Positions 1 through 8,393 of a DNA stretch of 34,500 nucleotides are shown in pieces. A program made the translations under genes and the position numbers. The stretch covers positions 1 to 34,500 of the IMG/VR virus record IMGVR_UViG_3300038629_000201, one strand, 5' to 3'. Numbering within the stretch: the stretch's first letter is position 1; each line of letters starts with the position of its first letter. The DNA comes from a virus. The notes below the pieces were generated by a model. It had not been told where the DNA came from, did not search any database, and saw nothing but the letters and a program-made list of their open reading frames with translations.

Positions 1-1
1 T

Positions 2-586
2 GGCAGAGAGCCCGCTTCGGCGGGCGCGTACAGCGACATCCTCTTCGCTACCGGGGGCGATCTCGACCTCAACGGCCTCGCCATGACCGACGTGCAGGCG
101 TGGGAGATCCAGGCCCTAACGGTCATCGGCGGCGGCTCCATAGACGACCTCTCGACCCTGTTCCTCAACGCGATGTCCACCGCCGGGGGCACCCGGATGC
201 AGGCCCTCCGGGTCCTCGGGCGCTCGCGCATGGACGGGCTCCTCACCCATAACGAAGCCAGCCTAACGCAACTCACGGCGGACGTTGCCCAAGTGACCCT
301 GCCAGCGGATAATGCGGGCCGGTTCGTGCTCCTGCAGGACGCCGACGCCAATGGCCCATGGACGATCCAGGGCGTCTTGAACGTGCAGGTAGGGGACGCC
401 TTCTACATCGTCAACGACGGGGCCAACGCCTTCATTCTGGGCCATCAGGATGCGGCTGCAGCGGCCATCGACCGGATCATCTCCCCTACGGGCGTGGACC
501 TCATACTCGGGCCGGATGAGATGGCGAAGCTCTGGTACGATCCGGTTGCTACCCGCTGGCGGATCTTGGAGACGACAGGTGCGTAG
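2..586 (+). CDS. Tail-fibre-like virion protein, C-terminal part (5' end off window)
   Basis: The reading frame is open to the left edge and has no Shine-Dalgarno at the internal ATG at 83, so I treat this as the C-terminal 194 codons of a longer gene. The last ~100 residues resemble the common C-terminal beta domain of phage fibres and head spikes: a 'VTLPADNAGRF' strand, 'WTIQGV', a 'FYIVNDGANAFILGHQD' strand, an 'AIDRI' turn, 'DLILGPDEMAKLWYD' and a terminal 'RWRI'. That pattern is known from receptor-contacting ends of fibres; the assignment is by pattern only. The stop overlaps the next gene's GTG start. A fibre gene immediately before the portal is unusual, so it could instead be a head fibre or decoration. 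Confidence 0.6.
   Translation, partial: GREPASAGAYSDILFATGGDLDLNGLAMTDVQAWEIQALTVIGGGSIDDLSTLFLNAMSTAGGTRMQALRVLGRSRMDGLLTHNEASLTQLTADVAQVTLPADNAGRFVLLQDADANGPWTIQGVLNVQVGDAFYIVNDGANAFILGHQDAAAAAIDRIISPTGVDLILGPDEMAKLWYDPVATRWRILETTGA
10..25 (+). other. Stable UUCG-tetraloop hairpin inside coding sequence
   Basis: GCCCGC - TTCG - GCGGGC forms a perfect 6-bp stem with the very stable UUCG tetraloop. It lies inside the open frame of the fibre-like gene and has no T-run after it, so it is not a typical intrinsic terminator. It may be only coding sequence (Glu-Pro-Ala-Ser-Ala-Gly) that happens to fold. Confidence 0.3.
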
Positions 587-890
587 ATTCGATACGATCT
601 ATGAGAACCTGCTGGTCACTCGGGTAACGATAGATATTCCTTCCATCGGCCCGAACGGCACCACCGTCATCGACGTGACGGCCACCGGGGTGGTGCTCGG
701 CACCCACATCATTTCGTGGGCTCCGGTGACGACGGCGACCACCATGGACGACTTGAGCCTTACGTTCATGGTCGTCGCCAACGACCTCGTGCGGGTCGTC
801 CTGACGAACCCCACGGGCGGGGCCATCGACCCCGACTCCATCGACTTCGAGTTCGTGAGCGGCACCGTGAACCCCCTCATCGACCCCTAG
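579..890 (+). CDS. Small beta-sandwich virion-type protein
   Basis: I chose the GTG at 579 (103 aa) rather than upstream ATGs because a GGAG at 568-571 sits 7 nt before it and the start overlaps the preceding stop, the rule in this genome. The protein is almost all beta-strand: 'TTVIDVTATGVVLGTHIISW', then 'LSLTFMVVANDLVRVVLTN' and 'TGGAIDPDSIDFEFV'. This pattern recalls a widespread small phage protein encoded next to fibres and capsid genes (strand pair, 'VxxNDxVxVxxTNxTGxxIxP'), for which a virion role is assumed. It lies between a fibre-like gene and the portal. Function is inferred from position and pattern. Confidence 0.6.
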   Translation: MRRFDTIYENLLVTRVTIDIPSIGPNGTTVIDVTATGVVLGTHIISWAPVTTATTMDDLSLTFMVVANDLVRVVLTNPTGGAIDPDSIDFEFVSGTVNPLIDP

Positions 891-898
891 AGGACCAC

Positions 899-1222
899 AT
901 GGCAGACCCACCGATCATGCCCACGCCCCAAGTGCCCGTGGTGCTCCCGCCCACCGGCTTCGAGATTACGAAGGACGAGTTCAGCGACTTCTCTGCAGCC
1001 CTCATGGCCAAGGTCAAAGAAGACGGAGGGAATCCGGCAGTTTTCACGGATATCAACATCACTCTGCAACGGTGGTGGGGCCTGCTGGTAGACTTACCGG
1101 CTGCAAAACGATACAGTGACGAGGATCAACTTACTCGGCTGAAGGCCGCTCGGGACGAACAAGACGCCACGCGAGGGGACATGGACGCAGAAATCACAAG
1201 GCTAGAGGCTGCAACCCGATGA
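899..1222 (+). CDS. Small hypothetical protein, helical
   Basis: The ATG at 899 follows AGAGGA (889-894) at good spacing and gives 107 aa; longer upstream frames run through the previous gene and are discarded. The N-terminus is Pro-rich (MADPPIMPTPQVPVVLPP), followed by a helical body and a charged C-terminal helix rich in Lys, Arg, Asp and Glu (residues ~80-107) that could form a coiled coil. I recognise no family. It overlaps the next gene by ATGA. Position before the portal suggests a virion or assembly role, but nothing in the sequence proves it. Confidence 0.6.
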   Translation: MADPPIMPTPQVPVVLPPTGFEITKDEFSDFSAALMAKVKEDGGNPAVFTDINITLQRWWGLLVDLPAAKRYSDEDQLTRLKAARDEQDATRGDMDAEITRLEAATR

Positions 1223-1443
1223 GCGATAAGAAGCCTGAAGCGCCCAACCCTGAAATCCCAACTGCCAAAAACAGCGACCCTGGACAAGTAGCAGGAATAG
1301 GAAATCCCACCCACATCGCCATCGACATAGCGGTCTGGAAGGCGGTTCTTGACGTACTCGGGACCCTCCCATTCAGCCAAGTCGAGCAACTAATTCCGGC
1401 CATCCGTGGCGGACAGCCAATGAACCTCGGCACGGAGGAATAA
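1219..1443 (+). CDS. Small hypothetical protein before portal
   Basis: A 74-residue protein starting in an ATGA overlap with its neighbour and ending directly before the portal ATG. The N-terminal ~25 residues are Pro/Lys-rich and probably disordered; residues ~30-62 carry a hydrophobic helix pair ('HIAIDIAVWKAVLDVLGTLPF', 'VEQLIPAIRG'). The hydrophobic stretch contains Asp, Lys and Trp and is too polar for a confident membrane segment. The stop is preceded by CACGGAGGAATAA, which serves as ribosome binding site for the portal. I do not recognise a family; coupling to the portal suggests head assembly. Confidence 0.6.
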   Translation: MSDKKPEAPNPEIPTAKNSDPGQVAGIGNPTHIAIDIAVWKAVLDVLGTLPFSQVEQLIPAIRGGQPMNLGTEE

Positions 1444-3804
1444 ATGCCTTCCCTCGCATCCTCGTCTACGACGGCGCAGGCGCTCGGTGGCCAGCGGTTC
1501 GAGTTCGACAAGATCCCAGCGATCCGCGAGGGTAGCGAGGATGGCCACGGGGCTGAAGATGAGCGGGACATGGAAAGGGTCGCCTGGGCGACGTTTCTCT
1601 ACGACTCGCAGGACGACGTTCTCAGGCGGTGGATAAGACAGGTCGAAGAGAACGTGAGGATGTTGGCTGGCCAACAGTGGTCAGTGTTCAATCCGCGCAT
1701 GGGTCGCTTCGTGGACGTGACCCAGTGGATGACAGCGGACGAAAAGAAGTGGCGTCAGCGCCCGGTATTCAACAGGCTGCTAACGTGGTTCATCATCACC
1801 CACGCCCGGATGACGGAGAACCCTCCGATCATCACGTTCACCCCTGGTCCCGACAGGATCGACGCTCTGCTCGCAGAGACCATGGATGTGATCTTCAAGA
1901 CGAAGTGGCGGGAAGTGAAGATGCCGGAGATTTGGGATCGTGCGAGCGCGTGGCTCATCCCAGCCGGGATGGTCTACCTGCAGAGCACCATCGACCTGAA
2001 CAAAGGCGACTTCATCAAGTTCGAGGGTAGGCCCGGCGATGAGGACATGGAGGGCTTCTCCGAGGAGCAACAGGGAGTTCTCCGGGGCTTTCAGGAAGAG
2101 GGTGCAGAGGAGATCGGCTTCAATCAGGAAGGCAGGCCGATGTTCGATGAGGAAAGCGGTCTACCCATGGGTCCGGAAGCGGGCCACGCCGAACGTAAAG
2201 GGGATCTGGCCGTCGAAGTCCTAAACCCCGTGCAGGTTCGTGGCGAGTGGGGTCCTGCTCCCTGGCAGGATAAGTCATGGCACATGGTCCGGAGCTTCCT
2301 GACCCAAGCGGAGGTCTTCGAGACCTACGGCATCAAGGTCGAGGGACAGCAGGCTCCCAAGGGTGGGAGTGGCTCTGGGGGAGATACCGGGACTGCTCAA
2401 CGCATGATCTACGGAGATGGCTACTTCGGGGCTGCAGATCCCGCCGTTTTCGGGGCGGACTTCTCAGCCGACGTGAGTATTCCAGAGGCGACCATCGAAG
2501 TCTTCACGCTCTGGCACAGGCCAGCCCCCTACGCCGGGATGGAAGAGAGTCCTGAAGAGGCAGGAGGAAGACTCCTGATATGCACCCGCAAACAAGTCCT
2601 CCATGACACCACGAGGCCGGTGCGCTACCAGAGCGCCAGCCCGATCCGGCGCTTCGAGTTCATACGTCTCCCTGGACGGCCTGCGAGTGGCTCGACTCCA
2701 CAGGAGGCGATGAACCAGCCTCAGAGGTCTTACAACAAGATCGCAGCCGCCCTCATCGAGCACACGAACCTGTGTGCGAACCCCATCAAGATCATCGACT
2801 CTCAGAGCGGTATCGAGGAGTCCATGATTACGAACCGCCCCGGCCTGAACCTGAAGGTTTCTCGGCGGGATCGGATTCCTCCGTTCGAGTGGGTTGTTCC
2901 CCCTCCGATCTCTCAGGATACCTACCGCACGTTGGAGTTCATGCGGCAGCAGATCGACGATATCGGGAACCTCGCCGGGACTGAGGGAGACACGCCCACC
3001 GAGGACGCTTCTGGCGAGTTGGTGAAAGAGCTTCGGTTCAACAGCGACCGCTTCCTGGGTCCCACGATGCGTCGGGCTGCAGAAGAGTTCGCTCGCATGG
3101 CCGAGGACTGGAAGGTGATTCTGCCGGTCATCTACGATGAAGAGCAGATCCTTTCCTACGCGGGTGCCGACAACGTAGCTCGGACGATCACGGTGCAGCC
3201 TGAGATGTTTGAGGCTGGCTCGGTGAACGCTCTCGCAGACGTGGAATCCATGCTCCCAGAGGGCAGGGGTGAGCGCCAGAAGAACATCACGGCGCTCTAC
3301 GCCAACGGGCTCTTCGGGCCTCCGGGGACACCGCAGGCGATCTCGACGTTCTTCGAGTTGAGCCAGTTCCCCCACCTGGGCCGGGCAAGCAAGTTCGGTG
3401 GTGTCCACCGGATCACGGCGGACCAAGAGAATGGGAGGCTCCTGCAGGGTGTTCCGGCTGCAGAAATTCCCGTCTTGGAGTGGTACAACGATCTCGTACA
3501 CCTGCTGTCGCACGAGGAGTTCATGTCCTCGCCGGAGTTCCTGAACGTAGACCCGGTTATCCAGCAGCAGTTCGCGATGCACCGCCAGATGCACATTATG
3601 AACATCTTCATCAAAACTCAGCAATCAGCGGAGGCAGACCCCGATGGGGGCGAGGCCGGAGACAACCAGTTCAGTGGCAGCAGCAGCCCGTCAGGGGATG
3701 GGGCTGCTGGGTCCCCAGAGGGTCCCCAGACCTCAGAGGCGGCGTCAGGCACCGGGGGCACTCCACCGGGCGAATTAGGAGCACCAACAGCAGCAGGCCA
3801 ATAA
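1444..3804 (+). CDS. Portal protein
   Basis: The 786-residue protein has the layout of podovirus (P22-like) portals. Features are an N-terminal helix with 'VRMLAGQQW' then 'RPVFNRLLTWF' and 'ARMTENPPIITFTP' (residues ~60-130); a long wing region with 'EVLNPVQVRGEWG' (~258); and 'NQPQRSYNKIAAALIEHTNL' followed by the stem/clip helix 'YRTLEFMRQQIDDIGNLAGTEGDTP..DASGELVKELRF' (~495-540). The last ~55 residues are Gly/Ser/Pro-rich and probably disordered. As a dodecamer at one vertex it would nucleate capsid assembly, dock the terminase and form the DNA channel. Scaffold and capsid genes follow directly. The start has a GGAGG 5 nt upstream. Identification rests on motifs and gene order. Confidence 0.85.
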   Translation: MPSLASSSTTAQALGGQRFEFDKIPAIREGSEDGHGAEDERDMERVAWATFLYDSQDDVLRRWIRQVEENVRMLAGQQWSVFNPRMGRFVDVTQWMTADEKKWRQRPVFNRLLTWFIITHARMTENPPIITFTPGPDRIDALLAETMDVIFKTKWREVKMPEIWDRASAWLIPAGMVYLQSTIDLNKGDFIKFEGRPGDEDMEGFSEEQQGVLRGFQEEGAEEIGFNQEGRPMFDEESGLPMGPEAGHAERKGDLAVEVLNPVQVRGEWGPAPWQDKSWHMVRSFLTQAEVFETYGIKVEGQQAPKGGSGSGGDTGTAQRMIYGDGYFGAADPAVFGADFSADVSIPEATIEVFTLWHRPAPYAGMEESPEEAGGRLLICTRKQVLHDTTRPVRYQSASPIRRFEFIRLPGRPASGSTPQEAMNQPQRSYNKIAAALIEHTNLCANPIKIIDSQSGIEESMITNRPGLNLKVSRRDRIPPFEWVVPPPISQDTYRTLEFMRQQIDDIGNLAGTEGDTPTEDASGELVKELRFNSDRFLGPTMRRAAEEFARMAEDWKVILPVIYDEEQILSYAGADNVARTITVQPEMFEAGSVNALADVESMLPEGRGERQKNITALYANGLFGPPGTPQAISTFFELSQFPHLGRASKFGGVHRITADQENGRLLQGVPAAEIPVLEWYNDLVHLLSHEEFMSSPEFLNVDPVIQQQFAMHRQMHIMNIFIKTQQSAEADPDGGEAGDNQFSGSSSPSGDGAAGSPEGPQTSEAASGTGGTPPGELGAPTAAGQ

Positions 3805-3821
3805 CTCTCTAGGAGGTAGAA

Positions 3822-5084
3822 GTGGCAGAAGACAGCGAAGCCATCGCGACCGATGATGATTCCGGTGCCGATGGCGACGACGAGACCATTCAAAAAGCCC
3901 CGACGATAGAAGAAGCTCTCGCTCGGGCACGGCAAATGGTGGAAGACAAAGGCACGATGATGGCCTCCGCAGATGACGAAAGCGGTGACGATGCAGAGGA
4001 GGAGGACGATGCCGGGTCTGAGGATGGCGACGAGACAGAAGAGGAAGACGAAGAAGAAGCGGACGAAGAAGGCGAGGAGGAAGGCGACGAGGGTGGCGAG
4101 GCTGCAGAAGACGAGGAAGATGAGGAAGCCGATGCCGACGATGCCGACGATGAGGTAGAGGGGGAGGAAGAGGGGGAAGAGGAAGAGGAGAAAGAGGAGA
4201 AGAAAAAGCTCACCGTCAGCCTTCCGTCCAGAGAGGAAGGTGGTGAAGACGTTGAGATCGAGGTCGATTCCGAGGAGACCGCCGAACGCCTGAACCAGAT
4301 GCGTAACGGGTACATGCGTGGCGAGGAGGTTCGAAAGAAGGAATCCGATCTGCAGGTAGTTCAGAATGAGCTTGCTGGAATCTCGGAAGCGTTTGAGGTA
4401 GATCCGGCAGGATTCGTGATGGAGTACGTGGAGAACAAAGACCTTCCCCAAGTGGCTCTAGCTCTGCTTGTGGAGCCCGGCGTGTGGCAGGCGTTGGAGA
4501 AGGTCGTAGACAGTCTCATCCAAGACCCGAAGGAACTCCGGACTTTGCAGGCCGAAGCAAAGGCGGCTCGCCTAGAGACGGTCGCGGAACTCACGAAGAC
4601 CCGAAATGCACGGGCAGAACAGACGAAGAATGGTCAGTTGCTTCGGGATGCGATAGACTTAATTGTGCCAGAAACGATGGCCGCGAACGGTAGGACGCAG
4701 TTGGTCAAAGACTTGACTCGCGACGTTGTGGAGCATATAGAAAGGAACCGGCTCGACTCGGTGGATGTGAAGGATCTTCCAACGATTGTGGCCGCAAGAC
4801 TCGAAACAAATGGGATCGACCCACTCGATGCGAGGAAGTCGATTCGGGACGGCTCTCGGAGCCGAGGCAAGCCTTCGACGAAAAAACGTCCGAGGAAAAA
4901 GCCAAAATCCGGGCAGGAACTCGTCAAGGCCAGTGCCAAGAGGCGGAAGGTGGCCGCAGCGCCGGGACCCGGCAAGAAAACTGCGCCTACCCAACCGAAT
5001 AAGCTGCCTGCGGGTCAGTCGATAAAGGAACGTCTCGCTCTCGTCCGAAAGGCGGGGGGCTTAGGGAAGTTTCTTTCGAACTAA
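3822..5084 (+). CDS. Capsid scaffolding protein, highly acidic N-terminus
   Basis: GTG start at 3822 with a consensus AGGAGG upstream; 420 aa. The order portal-scaffold-capsid and the charge pattern give the call. Residues ~1-130 are extremely acidic with runs of Glu and Asp. The middle (~140-320) is helical with predicted coiled-coil segments ('VRKKESDLQVVQNELAGISEAF', 'KELRTLQAEAKAARLETVAELTKTR'). The C-terminal ~90 residues are strongly basic ('KKRPRKKPKS', 'KASAKRRKV') and end in a short helix. Scaffolds act inside the procapsid, bind capsid subunits with a basic C-terminal helix and leave before or during packaging. No protease domain is visible. The bipolar charge is far more extreme than in P22 or T7 scaffolds. 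Confidence 0.75.
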   Translation: MAEDSEAIATDDDSGADGDDETIQKAPTIEEALARARQMVEDKGTMMASADDESGDDAEEEDDAGSEDGDETEEEDEEEADEEGEEEGDEGGEAAEDEEDEEADADDADDEVEGEEEGEEEEEKEEKKKLTVSLPSREEGGEDVEIEVDSEETAERLNQMRNGYMRGEEVRKKESDLQVVQNELAGISEAFEVDPAGFVMEYVENKDLPQVALALLVEPGVWQALEKVVDSLIQDPKELRTLQAEAKAARLETVAELTKTRNARAEQTKNGQLLRDAIDLIVPETMAANGRTQLVKDLTRDVVEHIERNRLDSVDVKDLPTIVAARLETNGIDPLDARKSIRDGSRSRGKPSTKKRPRKKPKSGQELVKASAKRRKVAAAPGPGKKTAPTQPNKLPAGQSIKERLALVRKAGGLGKFLSN

Positions 5085-5109
5085 CCCTCAGATCTAAGGT
5101 TGGGGAACC

Positions 5110-6459
5110 ATGGCCAGTGTGACGACCACCACCGATGCCATCACCGAGGCAATGAAGATCATTTTCTCGGACCCCCTAATCACAAACGTAGTCGAGGATT
5201 CAGAGCTTCTCTCGATCTTCCAAACCGACATGAACGTGTCAGTAGAAGACACGACTGGCGGACGGTTCATCGAGATGGCGCACTACTTCCAGCTTCCGGC
5301 TGGTGTGGGTGCCAGGGGTGAGAACGAATACATCCCAGAGGCCGACGATCCTGTCTTCAAGAACTCCCGGCTCTTCCTTCGGAAGATTCAGGGGACGGTC
5401 GAGATGACCGGAGACACGATGCGGCGTGTGGTTGGGGACGAAGGCGCTTTCATCAATTACATGGAGCGGGCGCTCCCAGATCTGGTGACTCGTTTGGTGA
5501 ACGAGATCGACCGGATGTACATAGGCTTCGGCGCGGGAATCAAAGCCCGTGCAGAATTGACCCCAGTGCGGCCCGGTGCGGGCGTGTTGGAGGTCACCGT
5601 GAACCGCTCGCTCGGAGTGGATGGGTTCTCGGATGCGTGGCTGCAGTTCCTCGAAGGCGAGAGGATCGTCTTCGACACGGCTGCAGATGGACAGACCATC
5701 ATCACTGGTGGAGGCTTCCAGAGCCTTCAGGTGACGGATATCGACGAGGACAACAACCTCGTCACCTTCGCCGGGAACGACACCCTGGTGGCGGCTGTAG
5801 TGGCAGCGGGAGCAGACATTTACCTGTTCCCCGGCGACGAGGCTGGAACCTCGTCCCAGAACGCTTCAGGCACCGACCGCGAAATCGCGGGGCTCATGGC
5901 CGGAGCGGACGACGGCGGAATCATCGCCACGTACAACAACATCTCCCGTTCGGGAACCCTATCTCGCCAGTGGAAGTCCATCATCATCGACGGTGGTGAC
6001 GCTGTGTGGGGCGGGCAACTGACGGAAGAGTTGCTGCTGTTCGCGGACGATGAAGTGGCTGTCAAAGGTGCCGGTAAGATCGACACCATCGTGTCGTCTC
6101 GTGCTGCAAATCGAGGCTACTGGCAGTCGCTCAAGGGTGATCGGGTCTTCAACGATCCGAGAAGTTTTGCAGGCGGACAGAGTGGGTTGAGCATCATCCT
6201 TGGGGACCGTGAGGTTCGCATGATGGTCGCTCGGAAGCTCCCACCCGAGGTCTGCTTCGCCCTGCAGTCCGATACTTGGCGTCGTCTGACGTTGGGTACG
6301 TGGGACTGGGACGACCGGACGGGTTCCATCTGGAATCGCGTCACGGACAGCGTGGGACGCAAGGATGCGTTCTTCGCGACGGGGAATATGTACGAGCAGT
6401 TGTTCTGCACGGCCCCGAGGAAGAACGTCCGCATCGACAACCTCGACGCTTCGTTCTAG
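5110..6459 (+). CDS. Major capsid protein (HK97 fold)
   Basis: 449 residues, directly after the scaffold, starting at an ATG preceded by a GGGGA. The segment 'GGRFIEMAHYFQLPAGVGARGENEYIPEADDPVFKNSRLFLRKIQGTVEMTGDTMRRV' (~50-110) is the pattern of the N-terminal arm/E-loop and spine helix region of HK97-fold capsids that coat P22/T7-size heads. 'ADDGGIIATYNNISRSGTLSRQWKSII' followed by the helix 'LTEELLLFADDEVAVKGAG' and 'IDTIVSSRAANRGYW' fits the A-domain. The C-terminus ('DRTGSIWNRVTDSVGRKDAFFATGNMYEQLFCTAPRKNVRI') ends in the usual beta strands. It forms the icosahedral shell with the portal at one vertex. It is followed by a strong hairpin (6478-6503), often used to set high capsid expression. 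Length is typical. Confidence 0.85.
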   Translation: MASVTTTTDAITEAMKIIFSDPLITNVVEDSELLSIFQTDMNVSVEDTTGGRFIEMAHYFQLPAGVGARGENEYIPEADDPVFKNSRLFLRKIQGTVEMTGDTMRRVVGDEGAFINYMERALPDLVTRLVNEIDRMYIGFGAGIKARAELTPVRPGAGVLEVTVNRSLGVDGFSDAWLQFLEGERIVFDTAADGQTIITGGGFQSLQVTDIDEDNNLVTFAGNDTLVAAVVAAGADIYLFPGDEAGTSSQNASGTDREIAGLMAGADDGGIIATYNNISRSGTLSRQWKSIIIDGGDAVWGGQLTEELLLFADDEVAVKGAGKIDTIVSSRAANRGYWQSLKGDRVFNDPRSFAGGQSGLSIILGDREVRMMVARKLPPEVCFALQSDTWRRLTLGTWDWDDRTGSIWNRVTDSVGRKDAFFATGNMYEQLFCTAPRKNVRIDNLDASF

Positions 6460-6477
6460 CAGCAGCAGGCGGGTAAA

Positions 6478-6503
6478 CTGGGGGAGGTTTCGGCCTCCCC
6501 CAG
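6478..6503 (+). terminator. Hairpin terminator after capsid gene
   Basis: A perfect 10-bp inverted repeat (CTGGGGGAGG / CCTCCCCCAG) with a 6-nt TTTCGG loop lies 18 nt after the capsid stop, in one of the few true gaps on the plus strand. The downstream T content is modest and there is no clean U-tract, so it may terminate only partly, or protect the 3' end of the capsid mRNA. The following gene has its own AGAGGGAG ribosome binding site and must be reached by read-through or another promoter. Confidence 0.65.
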
Positions 6504-6537
6504 CGCCGCATCATTGCTCATTTAAGAGGGAGAAATC

Positions 6538-7401
6538 ATGGCAGTCCAAGACCGCAACGCCCATCGAGACGCACAGCTTCTCCGGAAAGCTCTCAACATC
6601 GCCCTTCGTGTACCCGCTGCAGGCGTCGATCAGGACGAACCGATCTACGCCACGCAGCCCCGGTACAATTATCGGGTCATGGATCTGAGCGCCTACGCCG
6701 ACGTGGTGGCGACTGCGGATCTCATTCTGAAGGCTCAGTGCGTGCCGCCTCTGGCGGTGGTCGGTGAGCCCCAGTTCGGGACAGCCGCAGCCATCACGTT
6801 CACCATCGAGGAGCTTTGGCAGAACGACCTTGGCGTTCTCACGAACGTCGCGCCAGACGCCACAGCGGACTTCTCAGCGGCCTTCACGGTGCTGGATGGG
6901 TTCTGGGGTGTCGTGCTCGTCATGCTGGACGGAGCGCAGGCTCAGACGACTCTGGCGCAGGCTCCAATCATGGCCTTCGCCACCGAGGCTCTCGCGTTGG
7001 CAAACTGCCCGCGTGTTCCAGCGGGACAGGGCGTGGTCGGGATAATGACCCTTCAGGCGGTCGGCGCGGACTTCATCGCGCTCACGACGCTCACGAACGT
7101 CGGAACGGTGGTCATCGCCACCGCTCCCCGTGATGGCCACGTCGTCACGTTGCCGGTAGCAGCCGTCCCGAGTCAGGTGAACGCCGTCTTGGGGCAGCAG
7201 ATCAAGGATGCGTCGGGCACTCGGATCATCGAGGGCAAGGGCGGCGTCGGAGGAGACCTGCTGGTCGTGTCGGCTCGGAGTGATGGCGCGTCGGTTCTGA
7301 CGAACGGCCAAGGGTCTGTAGAGTACCGACCCTTCCCCGCTCAGGGTGAGGGCAGAGGCGATATCTCTGCTTCGCAGACCCAAGCCGCGTTCGTACCGTA
7401 G
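6538..7401 (+). CDS. Probable capsid-associated (decoration) virion protein
   Basis: 287 residues; ATG 5 nt after GGGAG. The protein is Ala/Val/Thr-rich with few charges and appears beta-rich ('DGHVVTLPVAAVPSQVNAVLG', 'GGVGGDLLVVSARSDGASVL'). Two internal segments look alike: 'PPLAVVGEPQFGTAAAITFTIEELWQ' and 'PRVPAGQGVVGIMTLQAVGADFIALTTL', compatible with a repeated beta unit. I recognise no named family. Its place right after the capsid gene and terminator is where decoration or capsid-stabilising proteins are often found, so that is the working hypothesis; a connector component is the alternative. Confidence 0.55.
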   Translation: MAVQDRNAHRDAQLLRKALNIALRVPAAGVDQDEPIYATQPRYNYRVMDLSAYADVVATADLILKAQCVPPLAVVGEPQFGTAAAITFTIEELWQNDLGVLTNVAPDATADFSAAFTVLDGFWGVVLVMLDGAQAQTTLAQAPIMAFATEALALANCPRVPAGQGVVGIMTLQAVGADFIALTTLTNVGTVVIATAPRDGHVVTLPVAAVPSQVNAVLGQQIKDASGTRIIEGKGGVGGDLLVVSARSDGASVLTNGQGSVEYRPFPAQGEGRGDISASQTQAAFVP

Positions 7402-7407
7402 GCCAGG

Positions 7408-7935
7408 ATGGAACGGCTCATTGATCTGCCGGAGGAGTTTGAGGCTCCCCCGGATTACGTTCTGCAGCAGCTTCGTGAGATCGACCAAGACGCGGAGTGT
7501 GTCGGGGTCGGCCCAGGTAGGTGGTGGGCTGGCCGCGTCATTCCGCTCGCGGAGAGGGCCGAGAAGGGGCAGAAACAGCTTCGCGCATACCTGAAAGCTG
7601 GCCATTCCAAGAAGGACGCCCACTTCTGGCCGAAGATCCGCAACGCCCTGCTGGCCAGCCAGGGCTTCGGCGTAGTCTGCAAGCACTACTTCCCCATGGG
7701 CGAGGTCCACTGGTCGAAGCTGATCGAGGACTTCCGTTATCGCTGCTGGTGGTATCTGCAGTACCAAGAGGGAGATCAAGAGATGAGGGCTGCAATCGAA
7801 GGGCAGTTGGACGAGGACATTGCGGCCAAGGCTCGGGCTGCTGTGGTAGAGGCGTACAACGCAGATCCGGCCTATCTTTTCAAACGAATCGTACAACAGA
7901 ATCCGGCACCCGTGTCGGTGGGGGTGAACCTGTAA
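7408..7935 (+). CDS. Hypothetical protein in head-connector region
   Basis: 175 residues, ATG at 7408 six bases after the previous stop. It is aromatic-rich and basic in the middle ('GRWWAGRVIPLAERAEKGQKQLRAYLKAGHSKKDAHFWPKIRNALL', 'FRYRCWWYLQYQ'), with a helical C-terminus ('EDIAAKARAAVVEAYNADPAYLFKRIVQQ'). No catalytic motif is obvious and no family is recognised. The stop overlaps the next ATG (TAATG), so the two are probably translated together. The first ~70 residues ('YVLQQLREIDQDAECVGVGPGRWWAGRV') read like a small alpha/beta domain. A virion role is inferred only from position. Confidence 0.6.
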   Translation: MERLIDLPEEFEAPPDYVLQQLREIDQDAECVGVGPGRWWAGRVIPLAERAEKGQKQLRAYLKAGHSKKDAHFWPKIRNALLASQGFGVVCKHYFPMGEVHWSKLIEDFRYRCWWYLQYQEGDQEMRAAIEGQLDEDIAAKARAAVVEAYNADPAYLFKRIVQQNPAPVSVGVNL

Positions 7936-8390
7936 TGGGCGGTCATTTCGGAGAACGAGTAATCGGGACGAAGCGGGCAGAAGAGGAGTCGCTGATTGAG
8001 GAGACACGCGCCAATCACTTCGGGCACCGTGTCATCGGGGACGTTCTCTTGAAGCGCAGGCTCGAAGCGCGGAAGGACGACGGCGCAAAGGACAGCCGTT
8101 CAGACCCCGCCGCGAAGCAGGCCAAGAGGGAGGCGAAGGCAGACCAGCGTGCCGAAACGGCTGCAGAAATCGAGGTCGTCGATGCTCCAACGACCACGAA
8201 CTTCGAGGAGCTTCGGGCCGCACTTGAGGGCAACGACGGCTTCTACGAGGGCCTGTATGCTTCCGAGTTCGCACGTCCTTCGGGTCCGAGGAAGTCGGCA
8301 CTGAGACTCTTCCTCGTCTTCGAGATGGAACATGAGGATCGGGACGACAGGAAGGCGGAAATTGAGGCGGCGCTGAATCCAAAGGGGTAA
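7935..8390 (+). CDS. Hypothetical charged protein with HFGxRVIG repeat
   Basis: The ATG at 7935 overlaps the preceding stop (TAATG), giving 151 aa; a longer upstream frame is a shadow of the previous gene. The N-terminus contains the same octamer twice 24 residues apart: HFGERVIG (4-11) and HFGHRVIG (28-35). The middle (~40-80) is a Lys/Arg/Ala/Glu-rich helix ('KRRLEARKDD', 'AKQAKREAKADQRAE'); the C-terminal ~60 residues are more ordered ('FEELRAALEGNDGFYEGLYASEFARP'). No family recognised. The duplicated octamer looks like a binding motif used twice. Confidence 0.6.
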   Translation: MGGHFGERVIGTKRAEEESLIEETRANHFGHRVIGDVLLKRRLEARKDDGAKDSRSDPAAKQAKREAKADQRAETAAEIEVVDAPTTTNFEELRAALEGNDGFYEGLYASEFARPSGPRKSALRLFLVFEMEHEDRDDRKAEIEAALNPKG

Positions 8391-8393
8391 AGC

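Noticed and set aside
2464-3624. 386-codon open frame on the minus strand
   Set aside because: Lies wholly opposite the portal gene, has no start signal, and reads as an Arg/His/Val-rich shadow of GC-rich codons.
3618-4451. 277-codon minus-strand frame rich in Leu/Phe that looks like a membrane protein
   Set aside because: It is the complement of the Glu/Asp repeats of the scaffold gene; GAA and GAG read backwards as Phe and Leu codons.
6874-8007. 377-codon minus-strand frame
   Set aside because: Spans parts of three well-supported plus-strand genes; composition is typical of an antisense shadow.
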